This document shows positions 40,513 through 57,072 of a DNA stretch of 59,597 bases, in pieces; position 1 is the stretch's first letter, and the number at the start of each line of letters is the position of its first letter. The notes beneath the pieces are model-generated. The model was not told the DNA's origin. It saw only the letters and a program-made list of their open reading frames with translations, and searched no databases. Source of the DNA: Planoprotostelium fungivorum (taxonomy: Eukaryota > Evosea > Variosea > Cavosteliida > Cavosteliaceae); NCBI GenBank assembly GCA_003024175.1, contig MDYQ01000183.1, positions 1 through 59,597 on the forward strand. Reading direction: 5' to 3'. The translations under genes were made by a program, and so were the position numbers.

Positions 40513-43117
40513 TCAACGAGTTGCATCCTCTTCACAAAGATTCTCCACGTTATCGTAGTGGACCTTCTCGGTCCTATCCGTAGGTTGGTCGTCACTCTCA
40601 TTGACGCCCAACATACTACAGATCTGTAGTATAAAATCGGGTCTGCCCTGAGGTTGTGTAGCCCAACACACTGACATCGTCAATCGTGTGGTATCGATAC
40701 CTTACTACTCACAAATCATCAGCCGAGCTAGTTTAAACTCCTTTTGAGGTGGTATCTGCAATCTCAGTCCTTTCGTCGTCACTCCAATGGCCACTTCAAT
40801 GCCGCTCAGCTGGGGATAAGGCTCTTGACCAGTCAATATTTCCCTGTATCGTCTTATTTCTCTTGTTCTATATCTTTGAATTCACCAGCACATGACGCCA
40901 TAACTGAAGATATCCGATTTTTTGGAATACTCTTTGTGTAGGATGGCTGAATCAAGTTGGTGAATCAAACGAAGACGATGTGAGAGACGTACCCTCAGGA
41001 GCCATTTGAGTGGACCCACGTTCGATTGCGTCTTGCCTGCCGTCTCATCGTCACCGCGGGTTCGACTCATTCCAAAGTCTGCCACTTTGATTTCACGATG
41101 TCCTGTCAGCAGGATGTTTCTCACAGCCAGATCTCTGTGTATCTGATCTTTGTCACGTTCATCATATACTCTCACTCACGCGTGCAAGTGAAGCATGCCG
41201 AAAGCTGCAACGGTTCAGTACGATTCATTGCGTGTAAATTGCACCTATCCTTCGATGAAATGGATACGCTGGGAGAGAGGAGGGTCGTTCTGGGCGATGT
41301 AACTGTCCACAGCGCCACCCGCACAGAATTCTGTCATATGGTCACGAGATGCTTCGATGTGAGATTGCCTCACCTGTGATGAGGCTGAGTGGCTGTGGAG
41401 GGAAGGTCAGGCCTACAAAAGAGACGACATGAGGATGAGCTCTCAGGTTCTGAGGTGGACTCAGATCAGGTGACGAATGAGAGATAGATCGATACCTGAA
41501 TGATGGAGACCTCCTGAAGGAAGTCTTTCAGCTGGGACTCAGTTACCATCTCTGCTTTGATTTGCTTCACAGCGACTTGTATACCCTATTATCTCTCGAT
41601 CACGACATCATATGTACTCTCTCACTCTGAACATAGCCACACAGACAACGCCGTATGCTCCTTCCGCTATCTATGTATCTTCAGTTCGAATCCTCTCGTC
41701 GTTCTCACCTTTCCCATATTTTGAAGATGATCAAAGTCGATCACGCTACGTTTCGCCGCTCCCAGCTGGATGACTGAAAAGTTGATCGAGTTGTAGGTGT
41801 TGCTGTACTTCGCGTCCCGTATCAGCACTCTCTGCCTCTGTGATCTTCTGTACATGACCAGGCTGTTGTTGGTACAATTTGTATAACGGCTGACTACCGG
41901 TAAATGCATCATGTGGTAAGAGTTGAAACTCACAAGACTTCTTGTTCACAATGTTCTGAAAGATGCTATTCTTGATCTGCATATAGTTGTGTTCTATCTG
42001 ATGTCAGAGATGAGTATATGAAAGTTTTACTTGTTTGGATGACACCCTCGTATTCATTTGTGTGGTGAACGACTCTCAATGAATCGATGGTAAAGCCAGT
42101 CGCAGAGTTCGTTTGGGTACCATATATGGGCCCAGAACAATTCATCCACGTCTCGCCCACAGACAAGAAGGACGACTGCATTTGTCAGTCGATGCAACCT
42201 CGCACGACTCACCGCAAGATTGCGAACTAATGGCGATCCGTCGGATTGCAAACTGATATTGACAAAGAGATTGTTCCTTCCAATGTAGCTTCCTAAAACG
42301 TCTGCAGCATTGAACAAATTGGAGTCGGTGAATGTACAGCCCTCGACTAAGGTAGTAGCCTGAGGTGAAGAAGGAATTCGCAACGGTCACGTTCGTGTTG
42401 CTTTCGTCTGACTGCGAGGAGATGATGAGAATTTAACTCTTCTGTAACTAGACACTCACCCATATTGCCAAAGAGTAGGAATTTTTCAGATTGGCAGTCA
42501 TTCCATTGACCATAAGACTACCCGAATGAAGGAAGATGAGTATGACAGGAGCTTGTGCGAAGTCGAACACAGTGGGACCAAAGAAAGAACAATTGGTGAA
42601 CTCCGCTTCGCTTGTCGTAAGATCAACCAGTGCCACTGGAAGTGTTTCAGTACCCATCCTCGGATGTCATCTCACGATTTGAAATATTTCCAAACGTCAC
42701 ATCGTAAAATGTTGCAATATCTCCGACGATCAAAAATGGATTGTTGTCGCCATTGGTATAGAGTTGAGCCTGCAATCTGAAGCCTTGTGCCTCAAACTCT
42801 CCGTCTCCTGCATCGCGCATAAATTGGAAGTAGCACTCGTTGATCAGGGTCTTCGAGGATCCGAGTCCAACCATCTTCAATTTGAGAGGCTTCTCGAAGA
42901 CATAGTATGGCTGAGTGCAACTCGACTCGGTGGTGTTGAAGTAGATGGTCACTTCGTCATTGGCATCCTTGACTGCCAGTGATAACACTGGAGTGGTGGA
43001 TGAGCGTAGATGGTGAGAAAATTGGCCCTCACCCTGATCGGCGTCGGGGCCTGATATTTGATATACAGAGGTGGTGGCAGAAGCTACTGTCTCTAAAAAG
43101 CAGATGCTCAACCACAT
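40513..43117 (-). CDS. Beta-helix receptor kinase, tyrosine-kinase-like
   Basis: ATG at 43117 with a signal peptide (MWLSICFLETVASATTS). The ectodomain is a run of short beta-helix-like repeats (EFTNCSFFGPTVFDF, TLVEGCTFTDSNLFNAADVL, SFLSVGETWMNCSGPIYG). The kinase domain is built from small exons: DFDHLQNMGK|GAYGVVCV, VAVKQIKAEM, HPHVVSFVGLTFPPQPLSLI, HRDLAVRNILL (near 41121-41141), KVADFGMSR, SDIFSYGVMCW, and CWATQPQGRPDFILQI near the end. HRDLAxRN is the tyrosine-kinase form of the catalytic loop, though TKL kinases can look similar. VAIK-type Lys, HRD and DFG are all present, so it should be active. I could not find a membrane helix between ectodomain and kinase. Stop at 40513-40515. Confidence 0.8.
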
Positions 43118-43526
43118 TCTCTTCTTAATGGTCGAAAGTGTGCTTGTCTTCGGCAGTTGGTTGCGCTGTTTTACTACTCAATTCCCATCAAAACCCTCGC
43201 AAGATATGGATATCCAACGTCGCGGTTGCATTGGTGAACGTTGCGGTTGCGCTGTTTTACCGCCCAATTCCCATTAAATCTCCCCGCAAGTCTGACACTG
43301 GATCTGCAGTGGAAGCTTCCACTGACTTGCATCAGAAAAATATCACTTAACAGAACACCAAAGATACGCGCTCAGATTGCCGCGGCGCTCAATTCCCATT
43401 AAATCTCCCGCAAGTCTGACACTGGATCTGCAGTGGAAGCTTCCACTTGCATCAGAAAAATATCACTTAACAGAACACCAAAGATACGCGCTCAGATTGC
43501 TGCGGCGCTCAATTCAAGACGCACAC
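43118..43526. promoter_or_regulatory. Shared upstream region of two divergent receptor kinases
   Basis: About 410 bp between two head-to-head gene starts, holding the repeats listed separately. No coding sequence is evident. Its position makes it the candidate bidirectional promoter; no core promoter element was identified. Confidence 0.6.
43265..43515. repeat. Tandem 120-125-bp direct repeat
   Basis: CAATTCCCATTAAATCTCC opens a unit at 43265 and again at 43390; a third copy starts with CAATTC at 43510 and stops. Unit 1 is 125 bp and unit 2 is 120 bp. They differ by one missing C, one 4-base gap and about one substitution. Two shorter related pieces lie upstream (43160-43203 and 43247-43290), each with GCTGTTTTAC followed by CAATTCCCAT. 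Confidence 0.95.
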
Positions 43527-48299
<4,773 letters not shown>

Positions 48300-48870
48300 A
48301 GTGCATCGATGTATTACCTCCTGATCATTTCGTAGAAGGTAAGATACCTCCGGTCATGTTCACAGGCAAGGAGAAATACGTGAAACGTATGGTGAAAGCG
48401 ATGAGAGAATGGAAGGAGGATCCAAACAGAACGGAAGCCTTGTGCTATGAATACGATTTTTACGTCGGGGCAGACCCCACAAGGGATCAGACGAGAAAGA
48501 GGATCGCACAGGTGTCGAATCTCCATCAATTCCGTGTGATGACGCAGAAAAGATCTTGAAGAAGGAGTTAGGGTTGGGATATTATCACGGCACGGTCAGG
48601 TGAGGTTAAACTCTGTTCGATATTTGAACGACGTCAGTCGTGGACACGGTGGGCCCTCCATCCTTTTCGATGGCCTGGGATTATGCTCGTTTCCACGTGA
48701 TCCATCGTCATGAAATGCTGGAGAGAATAACTTGATCGCAGCAGCGTGCTGGCTACACAAGACGGGTCCTGGCAGAGCAGTGATGGTGTTTCTCGTACAC
48801 GATGATGTGGTGAGATCGTTTCGTGTGTCGACGTCATCTCAAACGTAGACGACAGGAACAGCTCTTGGTT
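48300..48870 (+). CDS. Unresolved coding segment after receptor kinase
   Basis: An open frame to 48559 reads KCIDVLPPDHFVEGKIPPVM, then KYVKRMVKAMREWKEDPNRT and CYEYDFYVGADPTRDQ. Beyond it, frames contain LGLGYYHGTV, PPSFSMAWDYARFHVIHRHE and KTGPGRAVMVFLVHDDVV, with plausible GTGAGG/CAG splice sites between. These pieces faintly recall ADP-ribosyltransferase-fold proteins (YHGT, then SFS) but I could not join them in one consistent phase. It may be a 3' extension of the kinase gene, a separate small gene, or a decaying one. Confidence 0.3.
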
Positions 48871-48906
48871 CAATTCGGAAGCACAGCTCATTACTTTAAA
48901 TCTCTG

Positions 48907-49695
48907 ATGTCGCGTGTGAATCACACCATGGAGAAGAGGGAGAAGAGTGATATGGGGACATTACAGAACGTACCGAACGACATACTGGAATACATACTGA
49001 GCAGTTACATATCTGCGAAAGATATGGTTCAGCTAGACCAAGTGTCCAGTGTCATGACAGCCAGGGTGGATCGCAGCGTGCGAACAATCATGAACCGATT
49101 CACACAGGTGAGAGACACGAGAGATTGAATCACCCTTCTCATCTTTGCATACAGAAAGCCATTTCAAAGGGAAGACACGAGATCCTCACTGACTGGTATG
49201 AACTCGAAGAGCACCACGAACAGTTCAAGAAGAACACGCCGTACGAGGCGATCATCCAAATCATGCCTGATCTTGTCACAACGCGTGATTCTCGCATGAC
49301 CGACTATGTCACCTTCTACGGAGGAGTCATCATGATGCCAAAAATCATCGGTAACCTTCACTATCTACTCGATACGTCCGAACTCTTGGAACGGGATGAT
49401 TGCAAGCAGATCGTCGGGCGGATGATGGATCAAGTGCATCGATCGTACGTGTCTCAAGGCATCAAACTCGATTCCACCACGGTGAAATCATCATGTCGAT
49501 CAGTCCACTCACTCGCATCAGCCGTACTGTACCTTCATCGAATCTTGGATAACAGCCGTTCTGAACGACACACTGTCACAAACTATTCCTCTCTTGAAGC
49601 ATCTCTTCTTTGCAGAAAGGTACGCCGACATGGAGAAGATCGTGGAGAGCAATGGCATTCGTTTCAATAACCTGAAGATTGAATGTTTTGTATAA
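48907..49695 (+). CDS. F-box-like protein
   Basis: ATG at 48907. Residues about 18-50 read LQNVPNDILEYILSSYISAK and DMVQLDQVSSVMTARV, an F-box-like pattern (LPxDIL, hydrophobic spacing, L..V). Introns lie after MNRFTQ and after IKLDSTT. The remainder has helical pairs (DWYELEEHHEQFKKNTPYEA, HLFFAERYADMEKIVESNGI) that could form a repeat solenoid, and ends NNLKIECFV with TAA at 49693-49695. F-box proteins link a substrate to an SCF ubiquitin ligase through Skp1. The substrate is unknown; its place among receptor genes may be chance. Confidence 0.6.
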
Positions 49696-49761
49696 TCTTC
49701 AAAAAAAAATTGATCAAAGAGGAAAGAGACAGAGAGACTGGCCATTCAAAAAACCAGAGAT

Positions 49762-52700
49762 CTACCTGGCAAATTCGTCCAAGAGACTCTGCAGCTTGGC
49801 ACAGTTGAGATCGTAAAGGCTGAGTAATGTGGGGTTCTTGATGACGGGTATGACTGCGATGTGTAGCCAGAAGAAGTGGGTGCTGTCGTCACCATCCACC
49901 CAAACTGACATGTTCCGTAATGTCTTGTCTATACTCGAGCTAAAACACTGAATAATTCAGACAAGTTGAATGACAACCGATGGAAGCCGCGTAAAGAAGA
50001 CAAGGGCGTCACACAATTACCTTACGAAAATTTTTACAGAGATATTCCAGTCTGCGTCCACACGAACAGAAGACGTCCTCTCAGATTTCCCGTGACGATA
50101 CACCTTCACACGGCGTCAGATGATGATGATCGTGACAAAGACATCACCTGACACTCAAGACTCTTTCCATCTGATGCAATGAACGAGAGCAAGAGACCGA
50201 AGCTCCACACGTCAGCGCTGGTGTACTGCACGCCGTATTTCACTACCTCGGGTGCCTACAGGTATTTCAAATCGACAGATGAATCTCTGTGACTCACCGT
50301 GTGGCCTGACGTCTCACTACAACGAGTTCCATCCGGTACACATCGACTGAAATTGGAGACTTTCGCTGTGACAGTACCCTCGACGATCTGCTATAAGATC
50401 TGGAGGGTGATCAGAGAAGACGAGTGGGTGGTGATCACATGATGAGGGGTGAGAAGAGTGTGGACGATGCCTTGCTCTGATACATAAACCATGGCTCTTA
50501 CCACGTCTCTGATTCTGTCGAAAATTTAGATAGGGTGATGCTCATCGGATCACATGATAAACGTAAGGGGAGACACAGAGTGAGAGAGTGAATAAGGGAA
50601 GAGACTCTTCTCGTTCATCCACTCCATCATCAGCCACTTTTCTGTTCGTTCTTCTCAGCTCTAGTCTGAACACAGCTACCTCACCTGATAGATTCTGCCC
50701 CAAGTACAAGACGATATTGGGATGATGGATCGACTGTTCCATCTCAACTTCGTTTCATCTACAATCGCACTCACTCTCATTGTCGTCGCCTCTTGCACCA
50801 ACTTTCTCACATTCCTCTCGAATTTCTTGACGGCTACGATTGTCGTTCCTTGATGCATGGCCTTCCACACTTGTACGCCGTCGTCATTGGATATCTTCTC
50901 CATCCATTCCACTTTCTCCTCCATCTCATTCTTCTCTACTTCAAACTGCGATCGTCTGTCTCTGTTTCGCGCGTGGAGAAAGGTTCACCTGACGGATGCT
51001 GACTTTACGGCGGTAAATGATGATGCCGATGATGATGGTGATGATGATGACGGCAGCAGCCACGCAACAGATGATGATGATGATGAACGGGGGGATCGTG
51101 CTGCGGTCTGCAACTCTCTCGCTGGGTATCTGATTGGGCCTCGCACCGATGGAGAAATTCGTCAGATGATTCGTCTGACAGATGGCGGCATCATCCACGG
51201 TGATGAGTCGACATCCATCGGTCGACCAGCCGTTCTGAGAACCATTCCAATATTGACAAACAGCATCTGATATCTTTGAATCATCTGGTGATGAATGCGA
51301 CTCACGGTGACCAGACGGAACAGCTTGGATGATGCCCATCGAAATGTTGATGTGCTGTCTGGCATCTGTGACATCCATTTCGATACCACTTCCATCGTAC
51401 ACGTTGACTCCAACCAATCGACTGTATCTATCTCTTCCATCAATCGTCTCAACGTAAAGTGCAGTTCACATCGTTTCGTTGGATAGAGACAGAAACGGGT
51501 TCACAGATGATGAGATCAATGCAACGGACACTGTGCGATGTTATTGTTTCGTTTTCATCTCCCAATCACCTTGCGATGAGAAAGCAGAGACTGGCAGACT
51601 GACAGAGACGTTCTCATGAACGATGGAGTTGTAGATGGATTCTCCGGTCAGATTGTATGTCATCACACTGATGGATACATTCTTCGAAGTGTATTCGAAA
51701 ATAGGTGAAGTTCGCACGACCGCTGAAATCACGGCTGAAATCAGCTTGACCGTCTGCAATCAATCAGTCTCGTTACGATTCAGTTCCTCTTCGCACGGTG
51801 AGATTGGCGGAGTCGATCAGTCCAGCGTCCAGCACGTTCTGTACATCATTTAGATCATGGTCATCCATCTGATGAGCTCATCGTCTCACTTTGGCATCCA
51901 GTACGGTTAGCTTTGTGTTGCCATTGAACAATTGGTCGATCTGTTGCTGATTGCACGGTGCATAAGAGACGATGCACAGAGAAGAGGTGATCAACGAAGG
52001 ATAACAATGTGACACATCGATCTGGCAATCTCGGATCTGATCTACAGACACTGTAAGTCCAGTGCTGGTGATGTTCTGCCAATCTATTCCAATCATCTGA
52101 TATCTATCAATACCACTGAAGATCGGCGCAATTGAATCTCACACGAAGAGACGTGACGTTCGCTACTCTGATGGAGACGTTACCGTTCAGAATTGCGGCC
52201 GAGCAGTTGATGAGAGTGATATTGTTACCGAAACCAGTGTAATCTATATGGAAATCGTCGATCGTCCCCGATATATAGATCGTAGCATTCTCTGAGATAT
52301 TGGCGGCAGCATTCAACACTACATTGAGTTATTTCGGCACAATTACACCAGACGATTTTACCTCCAGTGGCATTACTGTTAGGAAAGATAGTATAATGAT
52401 CTGAACTCGTCAAATGGATTGAAGATGAAAGGGCTTACCATCATATGTAAGAGTGAAGGGAGTCACTCGATTCAAAGATGTGATATTGCCGTGATACGTC
52501 TCTCCTGGTCTCACCAAATTGCATCCGAAACATGTCTGGCCTGCATACAATCGTATGTACAGATTTGTTCCTTGAACTCGAACGACCTTCGTTCCTTCAA
52601 TATTAAACACGCGATATTGAAAGCTACCTGACAATGTAGCCGAATATCATCGATATTGCAATTCATTGGCATGGACGAATCGAATCCTGAAGAACATGAA

Positions 52701-54905
52701 TCGAGAAGCGAAAGATGCGTCAAATGATGGTCACGATGAACTCACCTGTTCCAGTTAAGATGACAGTGGAGTTGAAAGGAAGAGTTATAGGGATAGACAA
52801 TGGAGAGACAACACTCAGCGGGGCAAATTCTGTGATCAGGAACGAATCGAGGAAGATCGAGTGATCACTGACATCACTTCCCACTTGACACATGTATGGA
52901 TCACTCCACACACCCACGCGATACCTATCTCTTCATCACCCTTCCGTAACCCGAAACTCTGTCACTCACAAAGTCTCGTTCGTGGATGGCCAATAGGCGA
53001 CGGCTGATGTCCACGGGTTTCCTTGCGTCGTCTTGATGGATACGACGTCTCTGTTGCTGTCGTCGTTGACAGAGATCCTACCGGCAGTACCGTTCCATCT
53101 ACCATCGTAGAAGAGAGGGGGACCACCGTCCGTGCGTGAAGCGTACATGAATTGAAATCGATAAGCTGTATAGGGTCGTAGTGTGACCCTCTGTTCGATG
53201 TAATGACAGGACACTGGCTCGTGGTGAGATGTAGAGAGAGATTGAATCTCTCACTCCACTTGGATTGAATCAAGGCGAAATTTGATCTCTTCGTCGATTG
53301 CGATACACCGAAAGGATGCCTATATCTCCTATCGTACGGTGAGGAGGTGGTCTTCACGTAGCGCAGGCTCACCCTCCCAACACGGGTAATCGAATGAAGG
53401 ATAATAACCAGATGTAGGCCCATCTTCGAAATCTGGGTTAAGGAGAGATCCAGTGGTAGACACTGTAAGAATATCAAAAGACGATCCGGATGAAAGAATC
53501 GAAACACACCAAAATGTGTATGCTGTAGTGCCGTTTGATCGATGAGTATGGTCTCATCATCAGAGTACATCGACGATATGGAAATGTTCACGAACGTCAG
53601 CTGGTTCAGAGTGAAGGGAAAAGAATGATCGATCCACGGTGACGACGAATTGCTGTAGATGGACCAAGAGAGGGAAGAACCAAGAAAAGACAGTGCGATA
53701 TTTGCTCCTTGATCTCCCTGAAACGATCTTCCGGCAGCTGAGACAGTGAGAGAGCGAAGGATGAAGATTGGCACCTTGCAGTGTGAAATTATAGTAACCA
53801 GCAGTAAGGAGTAGATGCGTGGAGATGGTCGATGTGCTCTGCAAGCTGATAACGATCAGTTGAAATCAGAAGAGGCATCAGCAATGCATGTCAGAGACTC
53901 ACAATATGAAAGGAGAGCGACCAGCAGTATTAGAGAATCCTCCACCGGTCGAAACACCAGACAGATTGAGAGGAAGAGGTCCATACGTCCAAGGGGGAAG
54001 GTAGGGCGGCTGATACTTGTATGTACCATTACCGATCTGTAGGTTGTCGTACATTTTGATGGGATTCAGACCGTTAAAATAGATGGAGGGCTTGCCGTAC
54101 GTGTCGTAATCGACGACACCGTAAGTGCAACCTCTAGATTGACTACCACTACCCGCGTAATTGACTCCGACGTAGTAGAAGAACGTGTTGGTCACTTGGT
54201 ACATCTGACCGACACGCCAGACCGAAGAATTGGTGCAGCTGCGGCAGTCGGTGGTGGGACACGAATATCTGATGACGAGTCAGCCGAAACGAAGATAGGA
54301 GAAGGTACCTGGTGATGTATGCGTCTTGTTGGCCCTCTGAACATGAGTCATTTGAGAGGAAATGAGATCGCGTCACCTGTCTGTTGGAGGCTCATTCGAG
54401 CTACACCCATGAGGGGGTTGGTGTCGTCATATACCGAGCAGTATTGAGACAAGGTTGCTATGATCCGAAAGACATTCACGCATGCCTTCGACTCGCAGAA
54501 GATCTGCAGAACACCGTCATACTGCGTGGGCTGGGATTCGATGGTGACTTCGATTCCGTTCGAGCAACCGAGACCCCAGCGGGATTGATTGATGGAAGGT
54601 CCAGAGCAATCCGATGTGTTGAATGTCCATTCTGAACCACATGAACATCTGCTTCGACATAGAACCGCCTCACTCGTGACGCTTGCGGAAGAAGAATTCG
54701 AGGACCATAAGAAGTATAATCCGTTGTCTGTCTCTGGGTAACAGAAGCTGGGGTTGATAGGGTAGAAGCTCGCCGATAACATCCATCCGGCGCAACTCTG
54801 CCGGGTGATGACCTGAACGTACTGACTGAAGATCACAGCTACGAAGAGGAGTAGGATGATCAGGCGTGGCTGGTGCATCTGGTGGCTCTTGAGGATGGAA
54901 CACAT
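49762..54905 (-). CDS. GPS-domain single-pass receptor pseudokinase
   Basis: ATG at 54905; HQPRLIILLLFVAVIFSQYV is the signal segment. The ectodomain (about 54800-51300) is Cys- and sequon-rich and beta-rich (CGSEWTFNTSDCSGPSINQS, PYTAYRFQFMYASR). At about 51262-51150 lies CQYWNGSQNGWSTDGCRL, then about 13 residues, then NHLTNFSIGA. This is a GPS motif with the HL/T autoproteolysis site; one of four usual Cys is absent. One helix follows (PPFIIIIICCVAAAVIIITI), then a kinase domain: VAVKKFERNVRKL keeps the Lys, but the catalytic loop reads VHTLLTPHH instead of HRDLxxxN and the DFG position reads KVSNFSRC. DVWSFGLLL and an APE-like PEVVKYG remain. The last exon ends AKLQSLLDEFAR, stop 49762-49764. 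Catalysis looks lost, so signalling would be by scaffolding. Confidence 0.8.
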
Positions 54906-55275
54906 AGGTCGGTTGTCAGAGAAGTAAAGTGTCGTGACAGGATACTCAACCGTTGTCACCAGTGAGTATTCCAGTCCAGCGCTTAAGGTATTTTTCCGGC
55001 GGATCTAAGTACCGTTGGGCGGGTCACACAGTGGAGTCATTGCGCTGGCTTGCGGTGATACGAGCAGTGAAATGGACACCCTATATTTCGCTGTTTGTTC
55101 TCGTCAAGTTTGTTGATGAACACCATACATCGACATGGATCTATCTGTTGGTGAAAACGGTGAGTTCTGCACGAGTGAACAAGAAATCGCTTTACGCTTC
55201 ATACTCGACATTCACAACATCGAAAGATCAATCGAGGATTATAAGCTCAGGGTTGGTGCAATTGATCGTCGGCTG
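54906..55275. other. Intergenic region
   Basis: 370 bp between two minus-strand genes; presumed promoter of the GPS receptor gene. No supported feature. Confidence 0.4.
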
Positions 55276-56683
55276 TCACAAGGCGAACAATTTATGTGAA
55301 CTCGGCATCCTCTGGTAGATTTCGGTGACCAACATGTGCGGCAGCGTCAGAGCGTTGAGTCCGATGAACATGACTCTGGCCATTGCCCCTTCGTCTACGT
55401 TCTCGTCCACGGTCAACTGTTGTCTCGTCATCATCGTGATCATCGCGATCACCATCGTTCATCTTACCTGCGTACAATACGGTTGTAGAGAATAGAGGAG
55501 ATAACCCAACGCCACAGTTGCCACGGTAACCGGTACTGACCTCTTGACAACTCTCTTTGAATGCTCCAAGATGTTCCTCTTCTGGAACGTCTCTTCTTCA
55601 AACAATGTGGCGAGCAACAGAATGTGCCTGATTGAATGCCAGAGGCAAAAGTAGATGCCGAACGACAGGTGAGAAGTTCGACTGCGACAGAAGAGGAGAG
55701 GTAAGACGATGAGCTCCGCCGTCTTGCTGACGAACAGCTGCTTCGCATCGTTCTGGCCTCTCAATGTGCTCTTGATGTCTCCGACGATGGAGAGGAGAGA
55801 GAAGAAGAGGAAAGCGAAGATGAGGCCGGAGCTGATGGGTCTGCATGTTGCGTCAGTTTCACGATGGAGATCGCAAAGATGATGTTCATACCCTCGGATG
55901 AGTTGCAGAGTGGCGTGGTCTGGAGGCAACTCGAGTAATACGGAGATGGATTGCATCATTCGGTGAGGTTGGAAATAAAGAGGACAGGCGATGGGAAGTA
56001 ATCCGTGTGACATCACGTCGCTGATGAAGAAGATGGGGTCATTCGGTGATTGGATACTGCTCGGCATGTCACCCACACCAAAGTGAACTGTGACGATTAG
56101 CGATGGAAGACGTGCATGTGCTCAACTGATGGAGATGATGACAAAGAACAAGAGGGAGAAGGCTCGGTCGATGTACCACGAGAGAAAGACGACAGACATC
56201 AGGAACAGATATAGAGGTACGAAAGCGCACCACCAATAGCTGTGGGTGGATGAGTCTGGTGACGATGATGGATCATTCACTTTTTGAATCGGGGCTCAAA
56301 GATGGCCTTTCCAAGGAACCAGTCGAGAGCGCCGTGAGGCAGACCGAAGATGATGACAAAGAGGGCTAACAGGTACAAGTCCACAGATGAAGCCGTTGAA
56401 GATATCAGTGGAACGATTAGGCTGATGGTAAGCGTGAAGAAGATCATGAAGAAAGAGTGTTGGTAGTAACATCGATTGAACCATTCGGATGAAGCCGGCG
56501 TCTGATTTGAGCATTGAATATTCATTCCAAACATTACATTACACTCACTTGAGCGACACTGAACGAAGGAAAATCCGCTGGCGTGGAGTGAAAAGGCGAG
56601 ATCTTCTTCCCAATCATCTCGTTTCGATTGATGACATCTTCCAGTACTGATCCGCTCGGCCAGTACTGAGGTGAAATTGTCAT
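55276..56683 (-). CDS. blh: Brp/Blh-type beta-carotene 15,15'-oxygenase
   Basis: Start taken at ATG 56683 (MTISPQYWPSGSVLEDVINR), read through a short intron into TPASSEWFNRCYYQHSFFMI. It is a multipass protein carrying the conserved His motifs of the Brp/Blh family: FGLPHGALDWFLGKA, VHFGVGDMPSS, SHGLLPIACPLYFQPH, FGIYFCLWHSIRHILLL and LTLPHMLVTEIYQRMPS. The final exon ends SHKLFAL with TGA at 55276-55278. Family enzymes cleave beta-carotene into two retinals using iron held by membrane-embedded His residues. They are known mainly from bacteria and archaea next to rhodopsin genes; no rhodopsin is in this window. The gene has introns and the same splice style as its neighbours, so it is part of the nuclear genome. 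Confidence 0.85.
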
Positions 56684-57072
56684 GATGAATAAAGAGCGTA
56701 TATCGTAGTTTCGTAGTGTCGGGTTGGTGATGAACGAGCGGAATTCGTGATGATGCGCCCGACTTTGTATGTTCCGAAACTTCGTTAGATTTTCTCATTG
56801 ACAGACAGATGATGATAATAGCCGTTGCCAACGTATGTATTGACTCGATATCATCTATAGAAGGTTAGCTCTGTTCACATCACCTCTCCCCGGTGGTCTT
56901 GGACTTTTGAATTATGAGTTTCATTGTAGATCGATGAATCAAGAAGGCCGAAATTTTGAGAATGCTCTTGTTGCGATCAGGTCGATCTATCGTACAATCA
57001 AAGTCACTCGTTCTTCCTGTCTTCCGACCAGTTGAAATCACTTCATTTCAGAAGCGCTTAACATCAAACAGC
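56684..57072. other. Divergent intergenic region
   Basis: About 390 bp between two divergent genes; no supported feature beyond presumed promoters. Confidence 0.4.
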
